DNA of 64,000 bases from Gnetum montanum (Eukaryota; Streptophyta; Gnetopsida; Gnetales; Gnetaceae): assembly GCA_015680685.1 (NCBI GenBank), contig MNCI01026491.1:178692-242691 (forward strand), read 5' to 3'. Under the pieces are notes generated by a model. The model had not been told where the DNA came from. It saw only the letters and a list, made by a program, of their open reading frames with translations, and searched no databases. How positions within the stretch are numbered: position 1 is the first letter of the stretch; each line of letters starts with the position of its first letter. Shown here piece after piece: positions 11,437 through 22,305 of the stretch. Both the position numbers and the translations under genes were made by a program.

Positions 11437-11454
11437 TCCCTAGCAACGGCGCCA
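11437..11454 (-). promoter_or_regulatory. Gypsy-1 primer-binding site, tRNA-Asp type
   Basis: Read on the minus strand this is TGGCGCCGTTGCTAGGGA, starting one base inside the LTR. It is complementary to the 3' end of plant tRNA-Asp(GTC) including CCA, with one mismatch. That primer is characteristic of Athila/Tat-group Gypsy elements. It fixes 11456-12311 as the 5' LTR and the element as minus-strand. Confidence 0.9.
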
Positions 11455-11455
11455 A

Positions 11456-12311
11456 TGATAAGTGGCAAGGTACCCCTACACTCAACCATATGAATACGAG
11501 CATTACAAGCACGATCCCATCGAATTCTGCAGACTAAGTGCCTACATGCCTTATGGAACACCTAAGGTTAATCAATCATTATCTTTCGAGAATTACTTGT
11601 ATTTGTCACAGTTGTATGGTTAAGTAAGTCTGAGGTATGTGATTTTTATATCTTTTATGTTTTATCGCCTATGCTAATGAGGGAAAGGGTGAAGAGACTA
11701 AGTAACTAACTTTAACTAATTAAGTTCTAATGCTTAGCATCTTCTCCCACTTGCCATTCACACCTTGAGCCAATGCAACCTTCTGGGATTACCAAACACT
11801 ATTCGTTGTTGGGATTACCAAGCGTAACGCACGTGTGCTTGAAGCGGTCGTACTAAATGCACTTAACTAGGAGTTGAGGGTTGAGAGAGATTTAATTAAC
11901 GAATAAAGAATTTAAATGATGAACAATAAATAATAATAATTAAAGTCCTATTTAGCTTAGTCCATGCACTTCAAGGTTTATCCAAAAGTTCATCTTTATT
12001 TCCGTACACAAACTTGTGCTCTAGTACAATATTTACTCGAATAAAGATCCGTTCACTTTGGAACTCCTACTGCGGGCACATGGAAATTACTCTAACTCTG
12101 GAATAGAAAAACTACAAGAGTTTGGCTAAGGTCTAGATCTAGATGGAGAAACAAGGGAGAGCCACCTCTTATTTATAGATTTGGCGACGCACTACGATAT
12201 CGCGTACGCAATATTGGACGGGAAGATGCAATATCGCGAGGAATGTGATATCGCGGCGGATGCAATATCACGTACGCGATATTGCGACCCATGCAATATC
12301 GCGTCCCATCA
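11456..12311 (-). repeat. Gypsy-1 5' LTR
   Basis: An 856-base LTR. In element orientation, U3 runs from 12311 to about 12180 and consists mostly of GATATC/CAATATCGCG palindromes. A TATA box, CTATAAATAAGAGG, follows at 12165-12178 (reverse complement). The rest is a long R-U5 with the paired GGGATTACCAA motifs near 11785-11825. It ends beside the primer-binding site. Confidence 0.92.
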
Positions 12312-12352
12312 GCTTGGAATGATGGTTTTTCAAAATCAGGATTAAAGGGGGA
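12312..12352 (+). mobile_element. Copia-1 pol 3' tail and polypurine tract
   Basis: This is the end of the Copia pol frame (KLKYMLGMM... once the Gypsy insertion is ignored) followed by a stop. The polypurine tract AAAGGGGGA at 12344-12352 directly precedes the LTR start. It begins with GCTTG, the right-hand target duplication of Gypsy-1. Confidence 0.85.
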
Positions 12353-12684
12353 TGTTAGTTATTAATCCTGCTTCTGTTATAAGAATCAATTTAAGTTATG
12401 TCAAGTCTATTAGTAATTCTAACCTCCAGGTTCAATTAGAAAAGAATGGGAGTTAATCCTATTTCTGTTACAAGAATCAATTTAAGTTTAATGGGTTATC
12501 ATGATGTAATTCTAACCTTGAAGTTCAGTTAGAAAAAGAATGGGAGTTTGGTGTACTTAGCCTATTATAAATAGGCCATTTGATAGTAGCTTTGATGTAC
12601 CACATTAGAACAACATATTTTTGTTTCTCCTCATATCTGCTCTGTTCTTGCACTTGTTATTTTGTTCTATGTTAATTCTTATCA
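12353..12684 (+). repeat. Copia-1 3' LTR with internal 94-base duplication
   Basis: It begins TGTTAGTTATTAATCC, like the Copia-2 LTR (TGTTAGTTGTC), and ends near CTTATCA. A TATA box (CCTATTATAAATAGG) lies at about 12569-12583. U3 contains two adjacent 94-base units, 12357-12450 and 12451-12544, which accounts for most of its extra length over the 204-base Copia-2 5' LTR. The exact 3' end is uncertain because the 5' LTR is not available for comparison. Confidence 0.75.
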
Positions 12685-12844
12685 CATACTTTATTTGAGC
12701 ACAAGTTTAATTGTAGATATTCTTTTCTCTTGCTACAAATATGCAAATTGCAAACTTTAATAAGAGCGTTAATACATTTTGAATCAATATTTTTGTTTTC
12801 ACAGCTATTAAGGTTTTTCAATTTTATTGTTTTTCATGCAATAT

Positions 12845-13062
12845 GAGGAACTTTCGTGTTTCAATTATGGGCTTAATTGCTTTCATGTTCCTTTATATGA
12901 TTTCATCTAATTTGAATCTTCTACCATAAGTGCATAACTTACCAATGTTTTCACATGATATTATTAGCTAGTGTTAACCCTTACCTATACAAGCTAGGTA
13001 CATATAATTATACTAAAATGATAGGCTTGAAATTGAAAGATCTATGTTGAATTTTCCCTAGA
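12845..13062 (+). repeat. Dispersed repeat, left member of inverted pair
   Basis: It aligns in reverse complement to 20470-20705, with shared runs such as TTACCTATACAAGCTAGGTA and gaaattgaaagatctatgtt. The alignment includes small indels; the right copy carries about 50 extra bases near 20510-20550. No coding potential or terminal structure is evident. The pair brackets the CAD-like gene and the N gap. Confidence 0.75.
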
Positions 13063-13195
13063 TAAATGGATGACTTTGAAAACACCGTAGAATCTACAAA
13101 GCCCTATTATAGATGTTATTTTCTTGATACAATAATCCAAAAACATAGAGAAAATCTCCATAATATATCATTAACTTTGTAAAAGCATATGATAG

Positions 13196-13452
13196 AGTCC
13201 TAGAGATTATTGGATGGGAGTTATGAAGGAACATCTTGAAGCCTCAATACTCATCCTATCAAGCAAAATAGAGTGCTTGGAGATTATTGAATGGCTGTTA
13301 TGAAAGAAACACATCTTGAAGCCTCAATGCTTATCCTATCAATACTCATCCTATCAAGAAGCTACTACTAGAATTAGAACAACACTTATGTGCAAAAACA
13401 TCTTTAATAAATATATGTAAAAAGAAGCTACTACTAGAATTAGAACAACATA
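13196..13452. repeat. Imperfect direct repeats
   Basis: A ~60-base unit (tagagattattggatgggagttatgaa...cctcaatactcatcctatcaa) recurs at about 13272-13335. A 28-base unit (agaagctactactagaattag...) occurs at about 13358 and again at about 13424. This looks like a local duplication cluster with no coding function. Confidence 0.6.
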
Positions 13453-14244
13453 TAGAATTTCAAACTCCAAAGAATGAATAATAATAGAAAAAAAATTGAA
13501 TGCATCTTATCAACAAATAGAATCTAAAGAAAATGCCCAAGAATTATGGGATGCCTTTCATCGTTAAAGATCAATTTTCTAGTTATAGTGATCTACATCA
13601 AAGGCCTACATTTAGCCTTTACTTATTTGCTATTCTTATGAATGAATTAACTTGAGGGAAAATTCATGTATGTAGTTTATAGATGATAATGTGTGGCTGG
13701 ATTTATTTTGGGTAAACATGGCTTCTAAAATGAAAAAAATGGTCACATCTACCATAATGTTAATTCCTACCTTGCTTCCAGGGTTGGGATGGGATACCAA
13801 CCCTTATGTTTACTTTTTTAAAAGATAAAATTCTTAACAGTCAAAAGGCTTAAAATTTAGCCAAAGTAAAATACAATTAAGTAAAACTATAAAGAGAGTG
13901 ATGGAACCATAGGTAGTTCCACTCCATAGAATCAATTGGATTCAGATTCTGAAATCTATAAGGATGCATAAAATTAACAAGCTATAACGATGCAAATGAA
14001 ATCATGTATTTGTTTTTCTAATGCGAGTGAGCGGAAAGAGCTCGAAACACACATCTTTTAACAAAAAACAAAAAAACAAAAACACTAAAAACATGCCCCT
14101 GTCAAATTCCGCTACCAGGAGATCCTGTAAAATTCGGCTACCAACAGAGCGCACACAAACATCACTGAAATCCTCATGACAACACACAAATGGACCCAAG
14201 GCACTTTTGAGTTTTGATCATTCATTAAAAGCCAGAGTCAGAGT

Positions 14245-16419
14245 CTAAGCAGCGTTAGCAGAGTTGCAAGCACTGCCTGCAATATCGATGACAAAACGGT
14301 ATTTAACGTCTGATTTGCTTAACCTCTCCATGGCGGTGTTCAGGTAATCCGGCATAATCTTCTCGATCACACACGTTATGTTATGCTGACCACAGAAATC
14401 CATCATTTCCTGCGTCTCCTTAATTCCTCCAACAGCACTTCCAGCCACAAATTTACGACCTGACAATGAAAATTAAAACAAACAACCACAATCGATGACT
14501 TTACTAAAAACGAGACTCTAGTGCACTTACCAACTAACATCGTTTTCATCATCTGCAATTATGTCAAACCGACTTACCGAACATGAGGGTCGTTGCAGGA
14601 ATTTCAAGGGGCTTGGATGGAACACCAAGAACCACAAGTTTGCCATCGGTCCTCAAAAGTGCGAGCAACGGCGCCATTGCATGATCCGCGGACACCGTGT
14701 CAACAATGTAGTCCAAAGTCATGGCTGATTTTTCCATTTGCTCAGGGTCCTTGCTCACCAAAAAATCATCGGCCCCCAAAATCTCCTTGGCCTCTTTTTC
14801 TTTTCGCGGCGAAGTGCTTATCACGGTCACATGCAGTCCTAAAGCCTTCCCAAATTTCACGGCCATGTGACCCAGCCCTCCCAGGCCCACAACCCCCAGC
14901 TTCTTTCCTGCCTCCGTCATTCCAAAATGTTTCATAGGACTGTAAACTGTTACTCCTGCGCACAGCAGAGGCGCCGCTGCATCCATAGGCAGATTCTCTG
15001 GAATTTTCACCACAAACCTACAGTAAAATTCATTTCGATCGGTGAGATTTCGTGAGGGAAAAAAAGATACGAGCGAACCATGATTCAAGATTATTGAAAA
15101 AAAAATTGCTAATAAACGATAAATTGAAAAATCGGATCGGATAGCCAAAATCGGCGTTTGCTTTTATAAATGGGATCCAAAAATCTGAATAAATCAGGTA
15201 AGAATTGGATTAAAATCATCCATACAAGCAAGCTAGAGCAGTTATATCCGCCTTTGTTAGCTGTATTTTCCATTTTTTCATCTATAGAAAATCAAATATA
15301 GAAATTTTAGTTTTTCACTTAGCATCAGAATTCAGTAATAAACATTAGAGTAAACTTTAAAAATCAATAAAAATATAACACTATTTATTGGGTTAAATGT
15401 CCTATTCATTTTGAATCAGCTTCAATCTTGCATTGTGATATATCTGGTAGATCTGGTGAATCCCGAATTTCTTAAATTATGAAAACAACCAGAATAACCA
15501 TCTAGCTCTTACTAAATCTCAATGCATGCTAAGCATAATTCACATAATTCAAGATTATTCAAAAAAATCACAAATAAACATCTAGGTTGCAGAATAGATG
15601 AAGCTCTTACTAAATCTCAATGTACCAACCCCATTTTGTTGGGACCTGAAACAAAACTGAACTTATGACGACTAAGAAAATTTTATGGGAAACGGATAGT
15701 GTAAATATCGCATGATCAAAGAAGAAATTTTGGGAAGAGAATGGAAAAAGCGTGAAATTACTTGGATTTGCAAACCATGAGCTCTGAATAGCCACCGTAA
15801 CTGGGTGTTCCGTCGTAGTAATTACTGATATAAGTCCATACACGCTTTGGACAATACTGCTCCAGTCCTTTGCCGCAGGAATCGCATTCTTGGCAACTGT
15901 CCAGCAAACATCCCACTCCGACGCGATCCCCCACGGAGAAGTTCTCCACCTCAGAGCCCACTTCCACCACAAATCCCACCATTTCATGCCTGCAGAAAGC
16001 ATTTTGCAAGTTATTCCCAAGAATGAAAATCGGAACTGTGAAAGATGAAAATGGTAATATCTGATGCTGAGAGGGATGCTCTGCTATTACCCTGGAACCA
16101 TCGGGTATCTGCTAGTCCCTGTCTGGTTTTTGATAAAGTGGAGATCGGTGTGGCAGATCCCACAGTAGACGATCTTGAAAGTAACATCATCAGGTTGGGT
16201 TTTCCTGAACCGGCGCCGCGTGAAATGTTAAGCAAAATCCAGTGAAACAGGAATCCAAGGGAAACTGCAAATCATCGCGAAAGAAATAAAAAACCAGTGA
16301 AAAGCAGGCAGATGCAGAGCAGACCTGCGAGCGAATGTAAATGGGGAAAGGTGCCCAGAAGGGTCTCTGGCAGCGAACCCATGAACTTGGAATCCTGCAT
16401 CTGCTGCTGATCCTGCCAT
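14245..16419 (-). CDS. Cinnamyl alcohol dehydrogenase-like protein, five exons, intact
   Basis: Zinc-dependent medium-chain alcohol dehydrogenase of the CAD family, expected to reduce aldehydes such as cinnamaldehydes with NADPH in the cytosol. Exons: 16325-16419, 16091-16204, 15762-15989, 14578-15017, 14459-14245. All introns are GT-AG, phases match, and the total is 1092 bases (363 residues plus TAG). Seen: catalytic zinc ligands C49 (CGICHTD), H71-E72 (PGHEMVG) and C165 (LLCAGVT); structural-zinc cysteines C102, C105, C108, C116; Rossmann motif GLGGLG at 190-195; STSPRK at 213-218 for the NADPH phosphate. Length is normal for the family. The substrate-pocket Phe of lignin-type CAD (in GSFIGG) is Ala here (GSAVGG), and STSPRK resembles ELI3/mannitol-dehydrogenase-like members. 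A CAD-like rather than bona fide lignin CAD is therefore inferred; the substrate is unknown. The start is the ATG giving MAGSAADAG, 85-90 bases below a TATA-positioned transcription start. Confidence 0.95.
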
Positions 16420-16530
16420 GTTCTTGCCGCGTGTAAATAACACTATGCACAACCGAAACAGTACCACTGTGAACCAATTCTTAATTTTGGTGACAAGTGT
16501 TTCACAAGCCCTGGAGCCAATGCAATACAC

Positions 16531-16540
16531 CTTTATATAA
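16531..16540 (-). promoter_or_regulatory. TATA box of the CAD-like gene
   Basis: On the minus strand this reads TTATATAAAG, about 112 bases upstream of the ATG at 16419. A start of transcription about 30 bases downstream would give an 80-90 base leader. Spacing and sequence fit a plant core promoter. No other strong TATA candidate lies between it and the gene. Confidence 0.65.
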
Positions 16541-17680
16541 TTGCAGTCTAAAAAGTCAGTATGCAGAAATTTGGTGACGGAACCCGGAATTCGCCAAGCG
16601 TCCTGTACTACCTATTTTTTCTAAGTTAGGTTATTCTGAATGTCCAAGTTAAAATTAGTTTGCGGGGAACGCAGTACGAAAATAACGCGCAGAAGGCTCC
16701 GTCACCGGAGCGTTGTTAATGACCGGCCTTCTATAAATGTTAATGATTAGAAATTGAACGCCAAACAGAAATCATTTCAAGGTTCCTTCTAGAAATTTCC
16801 TCCAAACTTTATTTCCTCGGATTTTGTGTTAACGAATTTTTTAAAATAAAAATAAATCAAAATAAAAAAAATACTATCAGAACTTTATTAAGAGAAGCAT
16901 CAGCAGCAAAAATCTGCACAGAAATTTCAAAAAATTACAAGCCGGAACGTTAAAGCGCACATTGAAAAGGTAACAATAAGCCACCGCAGCAAAAACCAAA
17001 CCTCTGAACATGGACAATAATTATGTAAGTTAAACCTATCTACACTTAAAATGACGGAAAAATGGAAGAAAAAAACAATATGGTGTAAATTTCAAGCCCT
17101 GGTGGATTAATACAGAGCAGATTTTTGGGCAAACTTTATGGATGATGGTAACGTGAATGTTATCCATTCTTATGGGGCTTTCGAAAGCGATAGAAGAACT
17201 TTGGATGATTGTCACAGTCCAATGTCGCATGCCCAATGTCTCCTTTAAAACGAAAGCGTTTCTTACCTTCAAAGTTGCAGTCGTCCATGATGGGTATGCT
17301 ATCGTCATTGTTGACGTCGTATAATGTAGGTCACAGTACAGAGTTATCGTTGACGATCCCCACCTTAGATATTTATGAATGCTCTCGACATGGAGCATTT
17401 CGATTGAATGAGGGTACCATGAATAAACAAATTCATTGAACCCATCACTCCTCTCGCTGGAAATTTCATGTTTGGAATAATGAATAGGATACTTGTTGAT
17501 GCATAAATTTTGGTCATGCCAACACCGGAAAAACTCGTTTGAGGAGACAATTGCCTAGGGCGCCTCCCGTATGGGTACGGAAACCCGGGAATAGTCTCAG
17601 CTGGAGAGAGCCATGTGACCAAGTGATAGAGAGAGAGAGAATACATAGAGAGAAATAAAGCATGAAAAGAAAAACTAAAG
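16541..17680. other. Upstream region of CAD-like gene
   Basis: Presumed promoter and intergenic DNA. Only short, low-quality reading frames are present. A (GA)n microsatellite lies at about 17628-17642. It contains a small gtgacgga.../...ctccgtcaccggag symmetry (about 16573 and 16698) of unknown meaning. I see no gene. Confidence 0.5.
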
Positions 17681-18387
17681 NNNNNNNNNNNNNNNNNNNN
17701 NNNNNNNNNNNNNNNNNNNNNNNNNNNNNNNNNNNNNNNNNNNNNNNNNNNNNNNNNNNNNNNNNNNNNNNNNNNNNNNNNNNNNNNNNNNNNNNNNNNN
17801 NNNNNNNNNNNNNNNNNNNNNNNNNNNNNNNNNNNNNNNNNNNNNNNNNNNNNNNNNNNNNNNNNNNNNNNNNNNNNNNNNNNNNNNNNNNNNNNNNNNN
17901 NNNNNNNNNNNNNNNNNNNNNNNNNNNNNNNNNNNNNNNNNNNNNNNNNNNNNNNNNNNNNNNNNNNNNNNNNNNNNNNNNNNNNNNNNNNNNNNNNNNN
18001 NNNNNNNNNNNNNNNNNNNNNNNNNNNNNNNNNNNNNNNNNNNNNNNNNNNNNNNNNNNNNNNNNNNNNNNNNNNNNNNNNNNNNNNNNNNNNNNNNNNN
18101 NNNNNNNNNNNNNNNNNNNNNNNNNNNNNNNNNNNNNNNNNNNNNNNNNNNNNNNNNNNNNNNNNNNNNNNNNNNNNNNNNNNNNNNNNNNNNNNNNNNN
18201 NNNNNNNNNNNNNNNNNNNNNNNNNNNNNNNNNNNNNNNNNNNNNNNNNNNNNNNNNNNNNNNNNNNNNNNNNNNNNNNNNNNNNNNNNNNNNNNNNNNN
18301 NNNNNNNNNNNNNNNNNNNNNNNNNNNNNNNNNNNNNNNNNNNNNNNNNNNNNNNNNNNNNNNNNNNNNNNNNNNNNNNNNNNNNNN
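17681..18387. other. Assembly gap (707 Ns)
   Basis: A run of Ns. Apparent open frames across it on both strands are artefacts of unknown bases and were discarded. Confidence 0.99.
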
Positions 18388-20469
18388 AAACAAAGGCCCC
18401 ATGCCAAGCATGGGTGTGTTGGTACCAACAACACTACAATTCTCACTCACACAAAAGTTGTAAGGAAGATATTCCTGAGAAGAAAGTACAGAAGCAAAAA
18501 AGCTTAATGGGCAGGTTGCGATGAAATTGAAATATCATGAGAAGCTATAACATAAATAAGGAATAACAACGTGCTATGATTTATCTTGGTAAGGTGAGAG
18601 GGGGTAGACTTCGAGAAAGACTTGGAAATATGTTTGTAGGCGTTCAAAAGAAGTTACCAAAACTGTAGGCCCTTGCCCTAAAAACTGAAGTTGTTCAGGC
18701 AATCAGTCCAAGGCCAACTGAACGTCTCTCTTGTTATAAGGTAACGTTTCTATCTGAGGGTTCTAAAGTGACTTTACGAGTAAGGTTGCAATGTAACCTA
18801 CTATGAAGTCTTGTATTTATCTAGTTATATGGTTCCTACTCTGCCACATTATTTATTACTTATTTCATAATTTTTGCACTACCACAGCACCTAAAAAACT
18901 TAAAAATCAAACATGAAAGTTACCATTGAATGAGCAATTGTTTCTATGGGAAAACAATCTCAGAAAGGTATTCATTTAGACTTGTTAGTTCGGAGGAATG
19001 GGAATGGGAGCTAGGTTGGAGCTATCTCCAATTTTCAGCTTCTATTGAGCTGGAGCTCTATCCTACTTATCTATTTATCATTGAGCAATTTCCACAAGAA
19101 AGGAACAACTTTTGTATAGCTTGGGAATGCATAGAAGGCTGCTATTCAATGTTACAGCTTAAATGCTAAACTATCCACTATTATGTTCATCAATTCACTT
19201 ACCCTTCATCCTCTATATTGTTAGGGATCTTAAGATCAAGCAAAAGTTATAATAAGCTCATTTGAAAATAACCAAGGGTAAAATAGCAATAAGAAATGAT
19301 CATTTTTAAAAGTAAAAACTACAAATTAGAATAATGAAATTCAAACAGAAATTTTTACTTCTAGATTTAGAATTCCTTTTTATAAATTTTTTGGTTAAAA
19401 AATTAATAACTAACCTATAGAATCAAACCTATTACCTAGGTTATCAAGCTAAAACCTTTACCACTATCATGTATACACCAACTTAAAAAATATAATAAAA
19501 TATAAATTTTATATTTTAAATTAAATGAGAAATCACAATAGCCACCTTTCATCTTTTTTCTTTTGTGAATGAGGTTACGTGTCATTTCAAGTAGGATTTA
19601 CTGGAATCTTTAAGGCTTATTTTGTTATATACCTAGATATTGAATCGGAGATGCTGAGGACTTATGCATCGGAGGAGGAGATTACATCTTTTAATGGTGA
19701 AATCTTAATAAAATAGGAAAAAAAAAACAATAGAAATGGTGGGTCTGAAGTTGCATATGTGGACGTTGAATTGAGGAAGATGTTTCGGATTTAAGTATCC
19801 GAAGAGATTTCGCTTTTCTGTGAAATCAGAATAAAATCATTAAAGCAATACTCCGTAGAATCCGAACCAGAACAACAATAGAGACAGTGGGCCTGACACT
19901 ACTGACAAGAATCATACGGGAAGATTTATAAAGAGCCAACACGTGCAACAGCCAACCAGAACCAAACTTTTCTAATTATGATGAGTGGATTCTGCGGAAA
20001 CAGCCATTAAAAATCAGGCAACTGCGTGAATTTGTGATCAAGATGAGTAAAGAAATTATACCTATCCATAAGAGTCTAAAAAGCAAGACCGTTCACATAA
20101 GAAAACAAAGAGATCTGATGCAGGACCAAACGTTTTAGTAAAAAACCATGGAATCCCTGAACACACCCAGGAAACAACACATAGGATAGCCAATTTTAAC
20201 TCTGCAGATTGACATCATGTAGAACAGATGGTATGGCGCAAACATACGGTACAGTGCGTGCTTGGAATCCGTATGCGTAGAGGTTAAATGACCATTAAAA
20301 AGGTTGAATGGAAGTAGGAAATGGCATAAAGAGCTCCATGTGAAATCTATGGACAACGTAGGTTATATGTAATTATCTTTTCGGAAATACAAGTACCAAA
20401 CCCACAAGCATTCCGTAGTGTTTTTAAAAGTCATCCAGTTTTTTTTTATATTATTATTATTACTTTTTC
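18388..20469. other. Unannotated AT-rich spacer
   Basis: No recognisable gene. Two loosely similar stretches near 19640-19720 and 19750-19860 share cggattta...cgaagagat-type words and may be an old duplication. Frames of 60-80 codons near 18930 and 20135 have no recognisable motif and look random. Confidence 0.4.
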
Positions 20470-20705
20470 GAAAATTCAACATAGATCTTTCAATTTCAAG
20501 CGTTGTTTCGGTAAAGCTAATAACTTTATGAGTTTTTCAACAAAGCTATAATTATATGTACCTAGCTTGTATAGGTAAGGGTTAACGTTAGCTAATCATC
20601 TGAAAACACTTGTAAGTTATGCCATACAAGATTCAGATAAGATGAAGTCATATAAAGGAATATGAAAGTAATTAAGCCCATAATCGAAACTGAAATTAAT
20701 GTTCA
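20470..20705 (-). repeat. Dispersed repeat, right member of inverted pair
   Basis: Reverse complement of the repeat at 12845-13062, including aaaattcaacatagatcttt at its left edge and attaagcccataatcgaaac toward its right. It is preceded by a T-rich, (TAT)n-containing tract (about 20442-20466), which could be the tail of a retroposed sequence. Confidence 0.75.
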
Positions 20706-21711
20706 AAAAACAACAATTATGATATGTGGCACATGTAATAAGATGTACAATTTTACTATTTAGATATAAACATATGGAGATCATTTTCTCTTACAATTAT
20801 CTTGGCCTAAGATACTTTTGCAATTACAAATGGGATTAGTGCATTACTCAAAGGGTTGCAAGTGGTATGAAAGTCTTATTTATTTTAAAAAGCAAATATA
20901 GGAAAGAGGGATGTTGGAACTTGAAATAGTTGGAATATAGGTACACCCTAAGATATATAGTCCAATTAGAACTTTAAAACTCAACATTGCCCACCAAAAT
21001 TGAACCCATAACTTGAAAATTTCAAATCAAAAATCTTACTACTAGGCTAACACCTCATTTTTAAGCAAATATAAGAAGGAATCTATTAACTTTATCTTAC
21101 TATTCTTTATGGGTGTATTGTATGGGATCTTGCTCTATTGAATAAATATAGGAAATAAATAGAAGAAATTCAGAAGCTTTCTTTTTATTTTTTTGTTGAA
21201 TGAATTTAAAAGTGAAGAGAGATGCAATATGATATTATGCTTTTTGAAATAGAGACGATGTTGTTAGGGGTTGAAGGTATGATATTTGAATTTCACAGTT
21301 TGCATTAATGATAGCTTTTTATATTTATTATCAATATTATTTTGCAGGTGCAAGACAACCCCAAAATATGAAATTGAAACTGAAGTTTTTAATTAGATTC
21401 ACTAAGATCCTTTAGATCTATCATACCACTTTCAAAATGACCTAGAGTTCCCAAACCAAAACCCTTACCATTAAGCTAAAATAAACTACATTCTTGTGTA
21501 TTTACTTCTAAGTTGTATACAATGATCTTGCCACAATGCATACAAGGTTTAAGGTTTATGGTTGACCAACGACTTTGGAGAACCGTGACCCTAAACATAC
21601 TCAAGAAGATGCCTGTGGAACTACTTTAAATTTTTAATTTTTTATTAAAAAATTCCAGATACAGCAGCTCCAGGTTAAGCAGCTGAATCAATAGGGCCTG
21701 CTATAAGCTAT
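20706..21711. other. Unannotated AT-rich spacer
   Basis: No reading frame or element boundary that I can support. Only simple AT-rich sequence. Confidence 0.4.
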
Positions 21712-21912
21712 TTAGCCAATAGAAAACTCATTGGAGGGTCTGCGGTGGACCAGGTACAGCACTAACAAGGGGAGAACCAATTCATCATCCGGTCTGAGAA
21801 AATCTAGTAAAAGCGCTACCTCGCGGTGCTTGGAGATCTTGTCAATTATGAAACCCCAAGGCATGGCTACAATCTTTAATATATTTTGGCTATTTGCTGA
21901 CTTGGAAGCCAC
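21712..21912 (-). other. Unrecognised reading frame, 66 codons
   Basis: A frame beginning MASKSANSQN and ending RRPSNEFSIG. It is less AT-rich than its surroundings and has a hydrophobic stretch (LVLPLLVLYLV). I do not recognise it, and no splice context or neighbour supports it. It may be an exon remnant or chance. Confidence 0.2.
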
Positions 21913-21988
21913 ACGTCCCCAAAATCTATACCTCTATTTGCGCAGACGGGAAAGTATACACTAACCCACCAACGGCAAAAATTCAGCG

Positions 21989-22305
21989 GGTTCTACATAT
22001 TCTACATAGCATTCTATCCGTTCATTTCCCCATTATGATTGTTGATGCGTGAATAAATCAGGTTCTACATACTCTACATAGCATTATATCGATTGATTTC
22101 TGCATTATAATTGTTGATGCCTGAATATGGGTCATGTGGTGACATCATTGGAAAATTCATTTTAAGAGATTATTGAGTAAGATGTTTTTTGCATAGGTAC
22201 GCAACACCATCAGGAAACTCATTTTTAGAGACTACTACCTAAAATGTTTTTGGTATAAGTACGGAAACCAAGGAACAATCTTACGGAAACCAAGGAACAA
22301 TCTTA
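21989..22305. repeat. Two local tandem duplications
   Basis: A ~68-base unit starting ggttctacatattctacata is repeated imperfectly at 21989-22056 and about 22060-22127. A second ~60-base unit (…aactcatttttagagac.. / ..attcattttaagagatt..) spans about 22145-22262. The 22-base word acggaaaccaaggaacaatctt is then directly repeated at about 22260-22305. Confidence 0.65.

Larger units (their letters stand above)
5117..12311 (-). mobile_element. Gypsy-1, Athila/Tat-like, internally deleted
   Basis: A 7.2-kb element on the minus strand with LTRs at 11456-12311 (5') and 5117-5942 (3'). It has a tRNA-Asp-type primer site and a perfect 5-base target duplication GCTTG at 5112-5116 and 12312-12316. Gag and protease remain, but RT, RNase H and integrase are absent: the region just before RT (about 7960-8090) joins directly to sequence that follows integrase in Gypsy-3. 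It is a non-autonomous deletion derivative. It lies antisense inside Copia-1. The two LTRs differ at roughly 17 of the first 93 aligned bases by eye, so the insertion is old. Confidence 0.93.
2518..12684 (+). mobile_element. Copia-1 retrotransposon, 5'-truncated, split by Gypsy-1
   Basis: Domain order is pre-integrase, integrase, reverse transcriptase, RNase H, polypurine tract and 3' LTR, as in Ty1/Copia elements. Gag, protease and the 5' LTR are missing because the contig starts at 2518. Gypsy-1 occupies 5117-12311. The remaining 3' tail is 12312-12352, followed by the LTR at 12353-12684. Pol carries several in-frame stops, two of them shared with Copia-2, so the copy is defective. Confidence 0.9.
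12685..14244. other. Spacer between Copia-1 and the CAD-like gene
   Basis: AT-rich DNA without a supportable gene. It holds one copy of a ~220-base dispersed repeat (12845-13062) and a cluster of imperfect direct repeats at 13196-13452. The 3' flank of the CAD-like gene occupies its last few hundred bases. Confidence 0.6.

Noticed and set aside
11437-11454. tRNA-Asp-like sequence as a tRNA gene
   Set aside because: Only the 3' complement is present, directly beside an LTR; it is a primer-binding site.
14593-16245. Plus-strand frames over the CAD-like gene (14593-14937, 14867-15055, 15870-16064, 16045-16245)
   Set aside because: Shadows of the real minus-strand exons.
16011-16530. Minus-strand frames at 16011-16235 and 16190-16477
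   Set aside because: Wrong frame across exons 1-2 and introns of the CAD-like gene; splice sites define a different reading.
17365-18507. Long apparent frames across 17681-18387 on both strands
   Set aside because: They consist almost wholly of undetermined bases in the N gap.
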